DNA of 64,000 nucleotides from Marsupella aquatica. Taxonomy: Eukaryota; Marchantiophyta. The position numbers and the translations under genes were made by a program. Position 1 is the stretch's first letter, and each line of letters begins with the position of its first letter. The notes beneath the pieces are model-generated. The model worked only from the letters and a program-made list of their open reading frames with translations, had not been told where the DNA came from and made no database searches. The stretch spans positions 1,550,001 to 1,614,000 of the forward strand of contig OZ316891.1 of the NCBI GenBank assembly GCA_973895155.1, in the 5' to 3' direction. Shown here one piece after another: positions 24,142 to 36,670 of the stretch.

Positions 24142-26440
24142 TTGATGACAACTGAGGGATCGACAGCAGACATGGCACTGCAGACTGCGAGGAAAGAAGT
24201 ATCGCAGCTTGAACTGCCCAAAGGGTTTCGCTTCCATCCCACAGATGAAGAATTGGTCATGTACTACTTGTGCCCCAAGGCGGAATCCCAACCTTTCTCA
24301 ATTCAGATCATTGCGGACGTGAATATCTACAAGTTCGACCCATGGAACCTACCTGGTATGTGAGCTCTTTATTAATTAGATATGAACTTCAGACAGGTCT
24401 AGAATGTGTCTGTATATCCTGTTTGCATCGGCTCCACACTTATCATGTGAAGCCACCATAGCTAGACCTGACGTTCAGAGCTTATGTGACTCGCATTTGA
24501 AACCAGTACAATGGCAAATCACAGAATGGAAAGGGCGATCGAGAGCCGGTAGAGAATAAGACTCAGGCATCCACCTGAAGCTTAGATCGAATGCATAATA
24601 CTTATGCTGGGCTGTGTGGAGCTAAGCGAGACATACGGTTGCAATCAGGTCCGGGGTCGAAGATATCGATAAGGTAGAAGGATGGTGACAAAATTGTGGT
24701 TAATTAGCTAGAAGAAATGTTTTGCGTTCCAAAACTTCGCTAGCTATTTTTATGGAGTCCGTACTGATACAAATATCTCCTGAAGGTCTGATTTAAAGTG
24801 AGCTCCGAAATACAATAACCCATGTCATTCCTAAATTAGGAAGTCAAGTTTAAACGGTCTAAATTAGGTTGCTGAAAACATGACAAGGCGGTTATTCATC
24901 TGAGAGCGTATTGTCCCAATGACCTAAGCAATTGGTAAACGAAGGCCTAGAAAGCTATCATGACTTATTGACGTCTTAATTAGATTGTTCTCCAAATGTT
25001 TTTCAGATTAATTTCAAGAACAGGCTGCGATGTGTAATATATTTACTGGAAGGTTCAGCCTCGCAGTAAAGGTTGGAGACTTCTAGCGTAGGGGTGTAGT
25101 ACCAGGGGCCAAAAACCTAATCTGTGTGTTCAAAGACCATCAATATATATACCAAGAGAGCTGTGAAGTCGGACGCATCAAGCTTTTGAGCTTGGAAGTT
25201 TTAATCTCGAAGCAGAAGTCATGCATCTAGGGGACTGGTTGCGTTGGGAGTTTCATTTTTTTCGTCAAAAATCATGGTGCATCCTGTCAGCCCTGAGTCG
25301 GGGTTTCCGGATAGACCACCTTATGAAGCGTGCAGGTGTCTTGTTTAGAGAGCTTCACGCTGTCCGATCCAATATGACCTTCAATTGCCCCCAGAGAGTC
25401 TTACGTACTGTCGCAATTGGCGGGCGCTGTGCAGAAAGGGCGGTTCACGGGGAGAATGAGTGGTATTTTTTCAGCCCTCGGGACCGGAAGTATCCCAATG
25501 GGTTGCGGCCAAACAGATCAGCAGGGTCGGGGTACTGGAAGGCGACAGGTACGGATAAGCACATCAGCTGTGCCATCGATGCTGTCGACGGTTCGCACCA
25601 GAAGATAAAGAAGCTGGGCGTTAAAAAGGCGTTGGTGTTCTACAAGGGCCGAGCTCCCAATGGTACAAAGACCAACTGGATCATGCACGAGTACCGTCTG
25701 GCCGACAGCGCCCGCACGGCCTCAGCCAAGGCATTGGGCCCTCACTCCCGTCGAGTCCACCGGAAAGCCTCTCTCAGGGTACGTCTACTCTAGGTTTAGA
25801 TAGCTATCTAGTCCTTGATTGGAATCTTTAATGTCCATGACATGGTGCTTCAGATGTTAGTCTGCTGTTTTGAAGTGTTCTTAAGATTTCTCTGACACCT
25901 TTGGTTTCAAATGAATGCATTAATCTTTAATACCTGGCTAGAAGATTCAATTGAGTTGTGTTGATGGCATTACCTTGTACGATAGATCGGGACAGAATTG
26001 GCTTTCTGGGGGCAAAGAGCGGTGAAACAAAAATGCCACGAAGAATCCAATTTTTGAGTGGCTGATTCAATCTGGTGTCTTATGTGTTGGTGAGCTAATC
26101 TATCTCCAATCTTTGGTGTGGGTTCGTGCAGCTGGACGACTGGGTTCTGTGCAGAATATACAAGAAGAAAAGCACAACAGGTAGTCCAACTAGTAACGGA
26201 AACGCAGAAGAGTCTGATGAGAGGGAGGATTCTATTCCTGAAGAAAACAATGTGGACTCGTCGTACATGGTGGAGGACTTTCTTGCATCTTTGCCAGAAA
26301 TCGAAGGCTCCAAGGTTAATCAGCTTCAATTTCTTCCAAAGCTAGAGGAGACCAGCTTGAGTTCACTCATCGACTACGACCTGCAGAGCACGGAATCAGC
26401 AGTCACAGATCACTCTCCAACTGATGATCTCGAAGACTGA
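24142..26440 (+). CDS. NAC-domain transcription factor, ATAF-like
   Basis: Three exons (24142-24355, 25435-25778, 26132-26440) with phase-matched GT-AG introns give 867 nt, 288 aa. The NAC DNA-binding and dimerisation domain holds its subdomains in order: [20 protein letters not shown] (residues about 26-44); [34 protein letters not shown] and the core [39 protein letters not shown] and [22 protein letters not shown]. The YYL...KAESQPF spacing and the VLCRIYKKK end resemble the ATAF1/ATAF2 stress-response branch. The C-terminal 90 residues are acidic and Ser-rich (an activation-type tail) with a conserved-looking [12 protein letters not shown]. No transmembrane segment is seen. Intron 1 is 1,079 bp and intron 2 is 353 bp. 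An in-frame ATG at 24145 follows the chosen start. Confidence 0.93.
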
Positions 26441-29400
26441 AGTTAGTTGAGATAAGCTTAGTCTACATTGATAATGACATATAGTTGAGATCCTGCACGT
26501 ACAAGTCCTTGCAACGAAGACAATCGTTTGACATAATTTGGTAGTTGGGAAAATCTACGGAATACGTCCATACTTCGATTTTAGCTGTTCAATTTGATTA
26601 GTTTCCATTAAGGGCCATCATTTTACTTGAAGTTCAACTAGATTCGCCCATTCTCATATTGAGGAAGGCATACAGAATCTGGTCCTGTTGACGTGGATCA
26701 GAACTGACCGGCCGATAGGTTCATTAGGATTCTCTAGGTTGAAATGCACATTCACCCTGTATACAACAGCAGAGCTCATACGTGGATCACTTAGAGATGA
26801 CTTTAGAGTTAGTGTTTAGAGAATCAGCAACAAAGTAGTCTAGCGTGCTGTAATTAATTATGCAAGGTCAAATTGCGCGCTGAGCCTTATGCCATGGCAT
26901 GTGGGTCTTGGCCTCGGGTGAAGTACTTGCCAATGTACTCTTGACTATAATGTCAAGTTTTGTCCCCAGGTCACTTCTTTTTGCTCAGCTGCAGGCCTTC
27001 GTTGAACACAAACTAGGGGTATAGATCATGCAAGCACAAGCTTCCGTAGGACCTCTTTACTGGAGGTCAAGGTGTCCGGCAAAGCTCCATTGTAAATAGC
27101 CGAACATATACGGCGTAAGGTCTTTGGGCAATGTTACCAAATCAATGCATTATGTACAATAGAAGGCTTTTCTGGCCTAATGTTACCCTAAAGATTTGGT
27201 GTGAGCAGTTCCCTTCAACAAGAGACGAATGTTTTGCCTACTACTTACGGAAATCTGAAAGTATATATTTGTGCTTAAACTAGTCTTTTAACTTAAAGTT
27301 TACTTTCAGTTTAGCACGTTGGTGCTGTTAGCTTTAAATTTCATCTGTACGTTTCCTCTGAGTTTCTGTACTGTTTTCAATTCTGTTTCTGTTCCTTCAA
27401 CTAAAATTAAAAGCTGACATATATTTACTTGCAAATATGAGCCATTTGTTTAGCGGTTCAACTTGTTCTGCCTTCCTAGACGCTCAGATCTTGCAGTTTT
27501 AGTTTGCTTCAGGTTCTTCATGTCAAGCTGCCTGGAAAACACAAATGTCAAACAGCTTGACATTGTGCAATGGAAGTAACTCTCCAGGCCTTAAACCAGA
27601 TATTGAAGAAGTGTCTTATAAACTAAGAATGAATTTAACAGACCTCAAATGATGAGAATATCCTGAAACTTCTACCAGGCTGGTGTGGGGGAAAAATAAC
27701 GGTTATTCCACGCAAACAGAACTGATACTCCGTCCTAGATTACATCAAATACTCACAAATAATGGGCAGGAGACGATTTGGTCTTAAACCACAAGTAGTA
27801 CTAGAAGTACTCCGGGTGACCCGGAGTTCACAAACACGACATTTGCATTTGCGGACGGGCGCCCATCGCCAGCCCTTCGATCAAAGCTCCCAGAAATCTC
27901 ATTTGTTCACCAAATGACCCGATCCACGGCTCAAATTGAAGATCTCTTCAAGATCTACATATACCAAAAAACCAGGATTAAAAATGATGAAAGATAAGAA
28001 AGAAAATTGTGAAAAATGATTGCAGTGTTCTGATTGGCTGAGCCACGAATTCAAATTTGAAAATTTTCGTGCAGGTCGGGCAGGGGATATCTGGCCTGGG
28101 GACAATGCCTGTGACAGGGCTCCTTCGTGGGTTCGGCCAGGCGCTCATATGATCAGGCAGCACAAGCCTTTGTTGTGTTGGACAGGCGGCCAAAGAGGGC
28201 CCCGGCCCTGCCCTGTCCTTTATACCCCAACTTGTGGTTTAATTCCCCAAAAACCTCGTACTCTGGGTCCAGGACGGGCCGCAGTAGGCAACTAAACAAT
28301 CAGAGTATGATGAACTTGTAATGTGCCCAACCCGAGGCGAATTGGTGATAGCTTTTACACGTAGACTGGTAGCATTCTTGTGCAAACAGCGCCCTTAATT
28401 GTCTTTTTCACTACGCAGCTCAAGTGAGCAAAGCCTGTGTTGGTTCAGCTCAAATTAGAAAATTTTTTCTGGCACAAGAGCATGCCATGTCAGCACAGAC
28501 GTAATGAAACAGGACTGGACATGTTTGTGAGAAAAAACTAACCGCCCCCAGTCGTGTTTGAGTCGGTTTTGCTGTAACATTTAATGTGTCGTGCTGTCAA
28601 AACTAAGAGTAAAAGCACTAATAAAAGTAACATAAATACAAAGGATGAGATGGATCTTCTCTTAAACATAACCATTTTTTTTAACATTTGTATTTTCGTC
28701 ATATTAAAAGTAATCATTTATAAATTGTGTTTTCATTTTTTATTGAATTTTATTAAATGGATATATCAATGTTTGAGAAAGTGAAGTTAAATAACTACCC
28801 AACACTCAATTCAGTGGTGGAAAACCTTAGGTACATGCTGAAGGATATTATGTCGGGACCTGTTGCTGAAACAAAAAATAAAATAAAACGGTTGCCAAAA
28901 TAGTAACCAACTCCGAATTTTGATGTTCTCAAGGTTGAACTTTATTTCTTCCCCTGCTTTGATTCTTTCAGATAGCGCATGTGTTTGTCCGGTGTATATT
29001 CTCACCAACGCACGTCCTTCGACTTGTTATATTGGAGAGTAAATTTTTGGATAGTAAATTTTTGGATAAACTCACTTGAGTGACTACATTGCTTGCGCTT
29101 GAATGATTTTATTGAATTCATGACCACTTCCGCCTCCTCTCCCAATTCTCCAACACCCATTTGCAAATGTCCATTCTGAACGGTTAACTTTCTAACCATA
29201 TCAAGGCAGTTTAGTTCTCTAACAGTGAGCATCACTATTTTAACATGTGATTTGATTGTCCGGGAAGCTTTCTCAGGGCGGGACGTGGTATTGCAGTATG
29301 GCTGGCATTTCCTCCCGGGTGAGAAGAGAGACTGAACTAATGGACAACGTCAGCAGCTACATTGTCATTTTGAGTTATCTATCGCTCAATCTTTGTGTAC

Positions 29401-31258
29401 GGAAGGAAGGGAGGTTGCGGAGTGGTCAGATTTTCAGAGCGAAGGAGCTGAAGAGAGGGAGAGCATTGCAGCATTGTGTTCTTAATTGTTAGGGCAACTC
29501 TTTTGAGACTCCTGAAAAGCAGAGGCTGTGGAGCAGTCAATGTGGACAGTATTACTGAGATAGGGGTTTAGCCACAGGAAACACACTGTCAACCGTGGAG
29601 AGGGGAAGGGCCCTTGCAGGTGATGATGTTCACAATAATTTCAAAGATGATTGAATGAACTGGTATGTCTCTCCAGCTTTTCTCGATCTACAACTAATCC
29701 AGTAGCAATAACAGAAGCGGCAGTAATCAAAGGGTGATTTAATTAATTAATGCAGGAATTGTTATGAACAGCCTTCCCCGAGATCAATTTAGTGTTCGTC
29801 ACACAAATGGACAGTATGATAGTGGATGATCACATTGAGAGAGCAAAATGGCAGGCTGGTGAGTCGCAGAAAAGTAACCTTGTTGACAGTTATTGTTTTG
29901 GTAATTCAATCCCCCAGAGTATTATAAAGCTTCTTTGAAATCTGTAGTTCTTGTCCTCTGGTCATGGGCAATTGTTGAATTTCTGTAGCCAAGGGGTGGA
30001 CATGAAGGTCGTGGACACACCTCAGGACATGGCATTCGATACCCAACCTCTGAGCCCAAGATAGATTTGGTCGCGTTTTGCAAATTGAACCGGAGAAAAG
30101 TGCACATGTCATTCCCTTGAAACTTTCAACCAAAGTAATGAAATGGTTATAGAGCTTTACAAGGAACCATTCCAATGTCGACAATAACAAATCAGACTAC
30201 CTCTACACCCGCTGAAGTGTTGATTCCAATAAGCCGTCCGAATCATGATCCTGGTGGCAAAACCAAGATATTGACCTAGACCTTGGACTAATTAACGTAC
30301 ATAAGAATATTTCCGTGGTCGAGAATGTTGCTTAGATCATTTAATTCCTAGAATAATTTTTGTGACAGGATACTCTGTCTTCTAGTGTGATCAACTGCTA
30401 TCTGTTGTTGAGTTCTCCAGTTACATATTACTCATGTAATATGCCATGGGTGTAAGTAGTTGAACTCACCACGTGTCATTGTTTGTTATGTTCTCGGCTT
30501 TCCGTTGAAAGGGATTCACGTCTCTTGTGTCTGAAATGTCTCTTTGGTCTGTGGGGATGTGAGATATTAAGATATATCTCTCCCTCTCTCTACGGCATTC
30601 TAGAGGAGAACATTTCTCAGTTTGTCTGTCCTTTCTCTTAGAGTAGAAGGTGGAAAATAAAGATCTGTACACATTTTATTTGTCAATCCATTGATGTGTG
30701 TTCAAGTTTGTTTTCCGTTTGTTCGTTCTATTCAGATAGTTTACAATTTTAGATAGCCACCCATTCCTTGGATCATCAAGGGTCTGATCCACAGACTAAT
30801 TTCTAATCATAAATTTATTTTTTGAGACTTGTATGTAATTTTTTTTTTAACAAAACATCAAAATAACTCATACCCCATCATTTCACACATTCTGTTATCA
30901 TAGGCTGTACTAGTTAGAGAAAAATGTGACAAGACCACTAAATTAGAAATGTTGTGAAGACCCTTAGGCCAAGATATGTCTGACTTATCAATAAATATAT
31001 CACCACTATGTACACTCAAGCAAGCTTCTCTTGATGAGTCCTTTTGAACATGTTGGCGAGCATGTTGGTTGTTGGTTTCCAAAAGAGACAATGAAGTCTG
31101 TATGTCTTGTGAGGGTTAAGGAGTTTACCCATAAGCTTAATGCAAGAGAATTTGTTAAAATCTTTGTAGGGTATTAGAGTTGTGTTCACCATGAAACAAA
31201 ACAACTTTTGTTAATCTGTGTAGATTTCTAAAGTTGTTTTATGAATAACTAGCCGGAT
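26441..31258. other. Gene-free stretch
   Basis: No gene is supported on either strand. It contains copy B of the dispersed repeat (26880-27050) and an AT-rich pocket at about 28640-28800. Several open segments of 60-95 codons exist, but none shows splice context, family motifs or repeat-free codon bias. Confidence 0.45.
26880..27050. repeat. Dispersed repeat, copy B
   Basis: Same order of blocks as at 17460-17610: GCCATGGCATGTGG, TTGGCCTCGGGTGAA, TACTCTTGACTATAA, GTTTTGTCCCCA, then CAAGCACAAGCTTCCGTAGG. It is longer than copy A because of small insertions. Confidence 0.7.
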
Positions 31259-31720
31259 GCCCGGCCGTCTGGTGCACAAAAGATTTTGAGGAGAAAACAA
31301 GATGTCAAGGACTGAGAGTGAAAAACAAGGAGGTGAGGTAAAGATGCAGAGGTGAAAAAAGATGTCGATGAGATAAGGAGATGTAAGTTGAGGTGAGGAA
31401 AAGAAGTCAAGGTGAGAAAAAGAGGTCGAGGAGAGAAAAGATGGCAAGTTGAGAAAATATGTAAAGATGAGGAAACGATATCAAGAAGAGAAATTAAAGA
31501 TGTTGAGGGTGACGGAAAGATATCATAGTGAGATAAAGATGGCAAGGTGAGCAAAAGGTAAGATGTCAAGTTGAATAAAAGATGTCAAACTAGGAGAGAA
31601 AAGATCTCAAGGAGAGAAAAGATGTCAAAAGTGATAAAAGATGTCATGGTGAGATTAAGATATCAATGTAAGAAAAATGGTGAGATGCATGAGACAAAGA
31701 TGTCAAAGTAAAGTTGTTGT
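31259..31720. repeat. Degenerate AAAAGATGTCAAGG satellite
   Basis: A purine-rich word near GAGAAAAGATGTCAAGGTGA recurs about 20 times at irregular spacing of 15 to 35 bases. The same word in reverse complement (TGACATCTTTT) forms the array at 50833-51052. The pyrimidine strand is open over long runs, but this is a by-product of composition. Confidence 0.8.
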
Positions 31721-32253
31721 GGCGGTATTTAATAACTTGTGCGTTGCACATAGAAATTGAAGACGCAAGATAACGATCAAAATATGTGAGCAAAATCATA
31801 AATTTTGAACAAATAAATTTAAAAATTAATCAAATTAGAAAAACCCTTTCACCTTCTATTATATAAGTTTGACCATTTTTTAAGTACCATGTTGAATAGT
31901 TTAATTTGCCAAAATGTGGTGGGCCATTACACATGTAGGGCCTCTCGTATGCCTTCTCACATACACAGGTTGACATATGGTGGCCCCTACTACACACTAA
32001 TGGTCCATCTCCAGACCATTATTATCTATAAACTATATATTGCATAAAAAAGCTACTCATCGGGCCTATTGTCAAGAGTAAAGCCTCTAGAATGTGACTC
32101 TAAGAATATAATTGAGAGTACTTGTGGAGACAGAAACAGGGATGGGGTCTCTAAAAGGGCATAACTCAAAGTGGGGGTGGATAGGCACAAAAGATTGATA
32201 GGGCAAAGACCAGATAGTAAGGAACTTTTTGTTGCAAGGTCTTGTTTTGTAGT

Positions 32254-33350
32254 CACCTGAGCTATTTGAGGTTCAAGGAAGGTGTACTTTTTTTGGGGGT
32301 CACCTCTATTTGGGATTCAAGGAAGGGGTACATTAGTTTTGTGTCACCTCTATTTGAGGTTCAAGGAAGGGGTATTGTTTTTGTATCACCTCTATGTGAG
32401 GTACAAGGAAGGGGTACTTTTTTTGGTGTCACCTCTATTTGAGGTTCAAGGAAGGGCTACCTTTTTTGTGTGTCACCTCTCTCTGAGGTTCAACGGAGGG
32501 GTACTTTTTCTTTGTGTCACCTCTATCTGGGGGTCAAGGAAGGGGTTCATTTTTTTGGTGTTACCTCTATTTGAGGTTCAAGGAAGGGGCACTTTTTTTG
32601 GTCACCTCTATTTGGGGTTCACGGAAGGGTTACACTTTTTTTGTGACCTCTATTTCAAGGAAGGGGTACATTTTTTTTTTGTCACCTCTATTTGAGGTTC
32701 AAGGAAGGGGTACTCTTCTTTTTTGGGTCACCCCTATTTGAGGTCTCGGGGGGTTGACTATCAACAATCTTAGGAACCACGTGCGATCCAAAATAGGTAT
32801 TTTTCATATAAATTAGCTAAACTTTTAAAAAGCGTAAGAAGCAAAAGAAGGTATTATAAACCTATATTTGTAGAATATTATCTAATATATACCTTTTATA
32901 AAGTAAAATAGGTCATTAGTATTGAAAATAGAGAATATTTTTAGAATATTTCTATTATAAAATAGGTGTGTTTATATTAGGCTAGGATCGCACGTGGTAC
33001 CCCAAAATATACACTAAGTTAACCCCCCGAGTTTGAGGTTCAAGGAAGGGTTACTTTTTTTTTTTGTGTCACCTCTATTTGAGGTTCAAGGAAGGGGTGC
33101 CTTGTTTTGTGTCACCTCTATGTGAGATTCAGGGAAGGGGTACTTTTTTTTGTGTCACCTCTATTTGGAGTTCAAGGAAGGGGTCCTGTTTTTTGTGTCA
33201 CCTCTATTTGACGTTCAAGAAAGGGGTACACTGTTTTTGTGTCTCCTCTATTTGAGGTTCAAGGAAGGGGTACAACTTTTTTTGTGTCACCTCTATTTGA
33301 GGTTCAAGGAAGGGGAACTTTTTTGTGGCACCTCTATTTTAGGAACAAAA
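32254..33350. repeat. Minisatellite, unit about 40 bp
   Basis: The unit is close to GTCACCTCTATTTGAGGTTCAAGGAAGGGGTACTTTTTTT, with about 20 copies differing mainly in the length of the T run (5 to 11) and in a few substitutions. CCTCTATTTGAGG within the unit is a small palindrome. The array is split by a MITE at 32745-33031. Open segments across it encode a repeating LYLRFKEGV phrase in shifting frames and are not real genes. Confidence 0.95.
32745..33031. mobile_element. hAT-like MITE inserted in the minisatellite
   Basis: 287 bp bounded by CTCGGGGGGTTGACTA on the left and TTAACCCCCCGAG on the right. The inverted ends continue to a shared ACCACGTGCGATCC block about 30 bases inside each end. 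It is flanked by TTTGAGGT at 32737-32744 and 33032-33039; removing the element and one TTTGAGGT restores a normal minisatellite unit. An 8-bp duplication is typical of hAT elements. No coding sequence. Confidence 0.9.
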
Positions 33351-33949
33351 TAGGGCGTTACTATACACGAAGACTCGGGAGGCAATGGAGCGTCATAATT
33401 CTAAAACCCTTCAGCCCTAAACTGTGGCGCGGGAGTAAAGCAATGACCAAGGTGGTCCGATGCAAAGTCCGCTTCGATGTCCGAAATCGTTTCTGGCATT
33501 TTTCTTCATTCCATGTGTAAAAGTAAGTAGAGCTTGAGATGATGCATTTTCATAATGATCCGGAATCTGTCGGCTCTAATAATGTTTACCGTATCTCATG
33601 TCATCCCCTGATGTTGCTGTTGTCAATCGGTCTTCTTCAACTCTGTTAAATCGAATTTGGAGAGCTCGAAACGCTTTGAGCAGAGGTGCAGAATGCTTAG
33701 AAAGAATGCTGTTCTATCTAGACGTTAGGATTTTGTTGCGGATGCGGAGTCTGGCTGACTGAGGGATTTGTGCTGGGTCTATGTGTGGGTCTATGTGCTG
33801 ATTACCGTCTCTGTGATTACCGCCGCAGTTGAAGCTGGAAATCAAAGTTTAAGGCGGAGCAACCGAAAGCTCACTTGAAGTGGCAGTCGAATGTTGAGCA
33901 ATTTGCTGAAGTTAGCGTGCGAAGTTTCTGGAATTAGGTGGAGCAGCAC

Positions 33950-33957
33950 TAGGGTTT
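33950..33957 (+). promoter_or_regulatory. Telo-box upstream of the CLASSY-like gene
   Basis: TAGGGTTT, the complement of the plant telo-box AAACCCTA, which is common near transcription starts of growth- and replication-linked genes. Single copy here; chance occurrence is possible. Confidence 0.35.
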
Positions 33958-34521
33958 GATCTTGCAGCCGAAAGATTAGGGCTAATATAGGATGAGGAAG
34001 GTGCGCAGTGGAAGCTCACAAAGTTGCCATGGATTTCTGCGTGGGAGTGGGGAAAAGGCTTTTGGTTGAGGCCAATTTCTACTGCACAGCTCTTGGAAAA
34101 TATTGACACAGTGGGGCGACGTGAATCGGAGTTAATGGTTGGTGCATACCAGATTATCAAATCGCCCACTCGACGGACTTGCTCGAAATTGTTCGGTCTC
34201 GGCAACCGGTTTGTAAAACCAGTGAGTGAAAATGTAGTTTGTACAGTTCATGGAAACTGTCACCAATTGGAAAGAGCTGAAATGTAACTCAACAGGAAGG
34301 TTATCCGGAGGCTCCTATTGTCAATGGCTGGCGACAGTGCAGGTTCTTGAACAAAATGCTTTTGTCCGCTTGGCTTCCACTCTTTGAATACTCTCGTTTG
34401 CCCTCAAATTTGTAATGCAGTAGAAGTAGTCCTAGAAATTCTGGTCATGGCTCGTGCAAATTGTCTCCAATGAAATCATTGGCACTTCGATTCAATTCAG
34501 ATCTTTAATTTTCGTGTGCAG

Positions 34522-35942
34522 GCTTTGAGAGCTACCTCAGGGGATCATGGTGGGATGTTCAGATCAAGAAAGAACGGTCATCCATGGTCGAGCTCAGGTA
34601 CACCGCAGACGAAGATGAGGATGGGTCGTGGGTACCGTTGACAGAACTGAGGTTGAGTTCCCGCAGAGCTGATGCCTGGGACTGTTATACCATCAACAAA
34701 GGAATGGATGTGGCAGTGCTGGCAAAGCATCCACATACTAAATCCCTAAATCTTGACAAGGAAGTAAGGCTGATATCCCTTCAGCGCTCTCCTTCAGTTT
34801 TCTTCTCTGTGTTTGGTCCTTACTTGTCCTCACCTCGTCCAAGGTTGTAGATATATCGTCCAAAGTCGTAGATAGCATTGATGCAAAAAGACTTCCCGTA
34901 CCTGGCATTTCGTCTCACAAGAATGATTTTCTTGCAGGGTCTCTATGATGCAAGAGTATCATCAGTTGCAAGGTCTATTCATACGCCTGGAAAATGTTCA
35001 TGCAAATTTTCAATCCGTTTTTACGATGTAAAGTTGGATACCTCCACAGATGGAACTGATTGGAACTTATTGGACAGAATCCTTTTGACAGATGAACCCG
35101 AAATTGAGGTGTCCATCTCTGATATTAGAATCCTGCAGAAACCTGCAGTTGTACCCTTGCGACATATAGTGGATGCACATCTTGATCTTAGGTGGATTCC
35201 ACTTGGTAGAGCCTCCCAGGATGCATACTTTCTGGCAGAGACTGAGCTGAGCATCACCTCACGGCCAAGGGGACCATTAGTTCGAGATCATACCGACCCC
35301 GCAAATGTGCGATCTGCTGAGGTTCTATCACCATCACCAGCGAGATTCTCGGAAAAGAATGGAGAAAGAGCATCTAAGAGCAAAACACCAGTGGATGGTC
35401 CTCAACCAGATGTACATGGCTCGAGAGAGGCTCTGGGCACAGTTGAAGGGGAGTCCAGGGTACCTAAGTCAGCATCTGGTTCTCCAGAAAACCACGAACA
35501 GAAGGAGGCTGCAGGAAATGCCGATAAAACTTGTCCACGGAATATCACCATTAAACGGGAGTGTTTCTCAAAAGAAGACCATGAAGAAGATCGGTCAAAT
35601 GGTATCGTAGGTGAAGGGCCACCAGTGAAAAAAAGTGGTCGGCCGAGGCGGGAAGATATCCAAACCAGGCGGAAGGAGGATCCCAGAAACACAGTAGAGG
35701 ACACGTTTGATATAGAGTGCACTCAGTTGTCCTCTGACACTTCAGATTCTGAAACTGAATGGACACCCGTAACAGGTCCCAAGAAGCTCCCTACAGCGCC
35801 ATCCAGCATTCGTACCAGGGATAGGACCATCGCCCACAAGCGTAAGGTAGAAGAGGTCCGCAGACCTTCTCTAAGGAGTGGAACTAGATCTGGCACCAGG
35901 GACGCGTCAACATGTTCCGGTGGTTTTAAATCGCGCAGATAA
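34522..35942 (+). CDS. CLASSY N-terminal-like protein without helicase
   Basis: Exons 34522-34763 and 34938-35942 join in phase 0 (CAAGGAA|GTAAGG and TTGCAG). Residues in order match the N-terminal part of plant CLSY (SNF2-type remodelers that bring Pol IV to chromatin for RNA-directed DNA methylation): FESYLRGSWWDVQI, LRLSSRRADAWDC, INKGMDVAVL, GLYDARVSSVARS, CSCKFSIRFYD, ISDIRILQKP, DLRWIPLGRASQDAYF. After that module come about 220 low-complexity charged residues with a KKSGRPRRED AT-hook-like patch and a DTSDSETEW acidic patch, then a stop. No SNF2 ATPase follows; the next gene is on the other strand. The first coding exon is not certain: the ATG at 33992 with a donor at 34041 gives the right phase and a 16-residue leader, but the donor is weak. 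A short relative of CLSY is the best reading. Confidence 0.6.
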
Positions 35943-36670
35943 AGGATATTAGCTGTGAACAGTATTGGACGTCAAGTGTGTATATGAGCATCGTAGGCTC
36001 GCCAGAACACGAAGCACACGAATTTACTTACGAGGATGTAAGTGTACAGTACAACTAGGGAGATTTGAGTTGCCTGGAGCTTCAGGAGGATTAAGATTTG
36101 CTCTTTGTTAATCGATTGAGTTGTTCCCTGGACTGCGTTCTGCATGGTTTCCCAGACGAGCGTAGAGTATGGTTCTGAAAAACTTTCAGCTTACAAGAGT
36201 AATAGAGTTCAAAGCAATTTGATACAACCAAGGGGAAAAGGTCCCAAGAGAAGGTTCATTACCTCTCACGGCAGTTACAACTTATCAAACTATACACAAA
36301 CGCCTGTGGGATGCTAAGATTATGTGCGAATGTCTGCTGCTGCGACTTCAAAGCTACACGAGGGTAAATTCTATTCACTTCTCGGAAACTTTATGAAACG
36401 CCAACACCCGGCCTAGGCGCCAATTCCTCGACATATTTCACCACCACTCCTGTCATGAAGCTTGGTAGCTTGCAAACGCATCTCTCCTCGGTTTTGATGC
36501 CGTTCGTCCTGGTTTGGACCCCAGGCAATGGAGTCCCATCGTAAAGCAAGGGGAGGGTTTCCGTATCTCAGTCCACATGTTAACTTGTTCAAGTGGAGGT
36601 CAAGTTTGTGAAAACCTCATATATCAGAAGCAGGAGATTCTCCTCTCCTCTGAGCCCGTATGTGTCAAAG
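35943..36670. other. Convergent intergenic region
   Basis: The space between the 3' ends of the CLASSY-like gene (plus strand) and the GH127 gene (minus strand). No open frame or repeat is seen; it presumably holds both 3' untranslated regions. Confidence 0.6.

Noticed and set aside
32282-32741. Open frames across the minisatellite encoding repeated LYLRFKEGV
   Set aside because: They exist in several frames, follow the DNA repeat and shift with T-run length; this is an artefact of the array.
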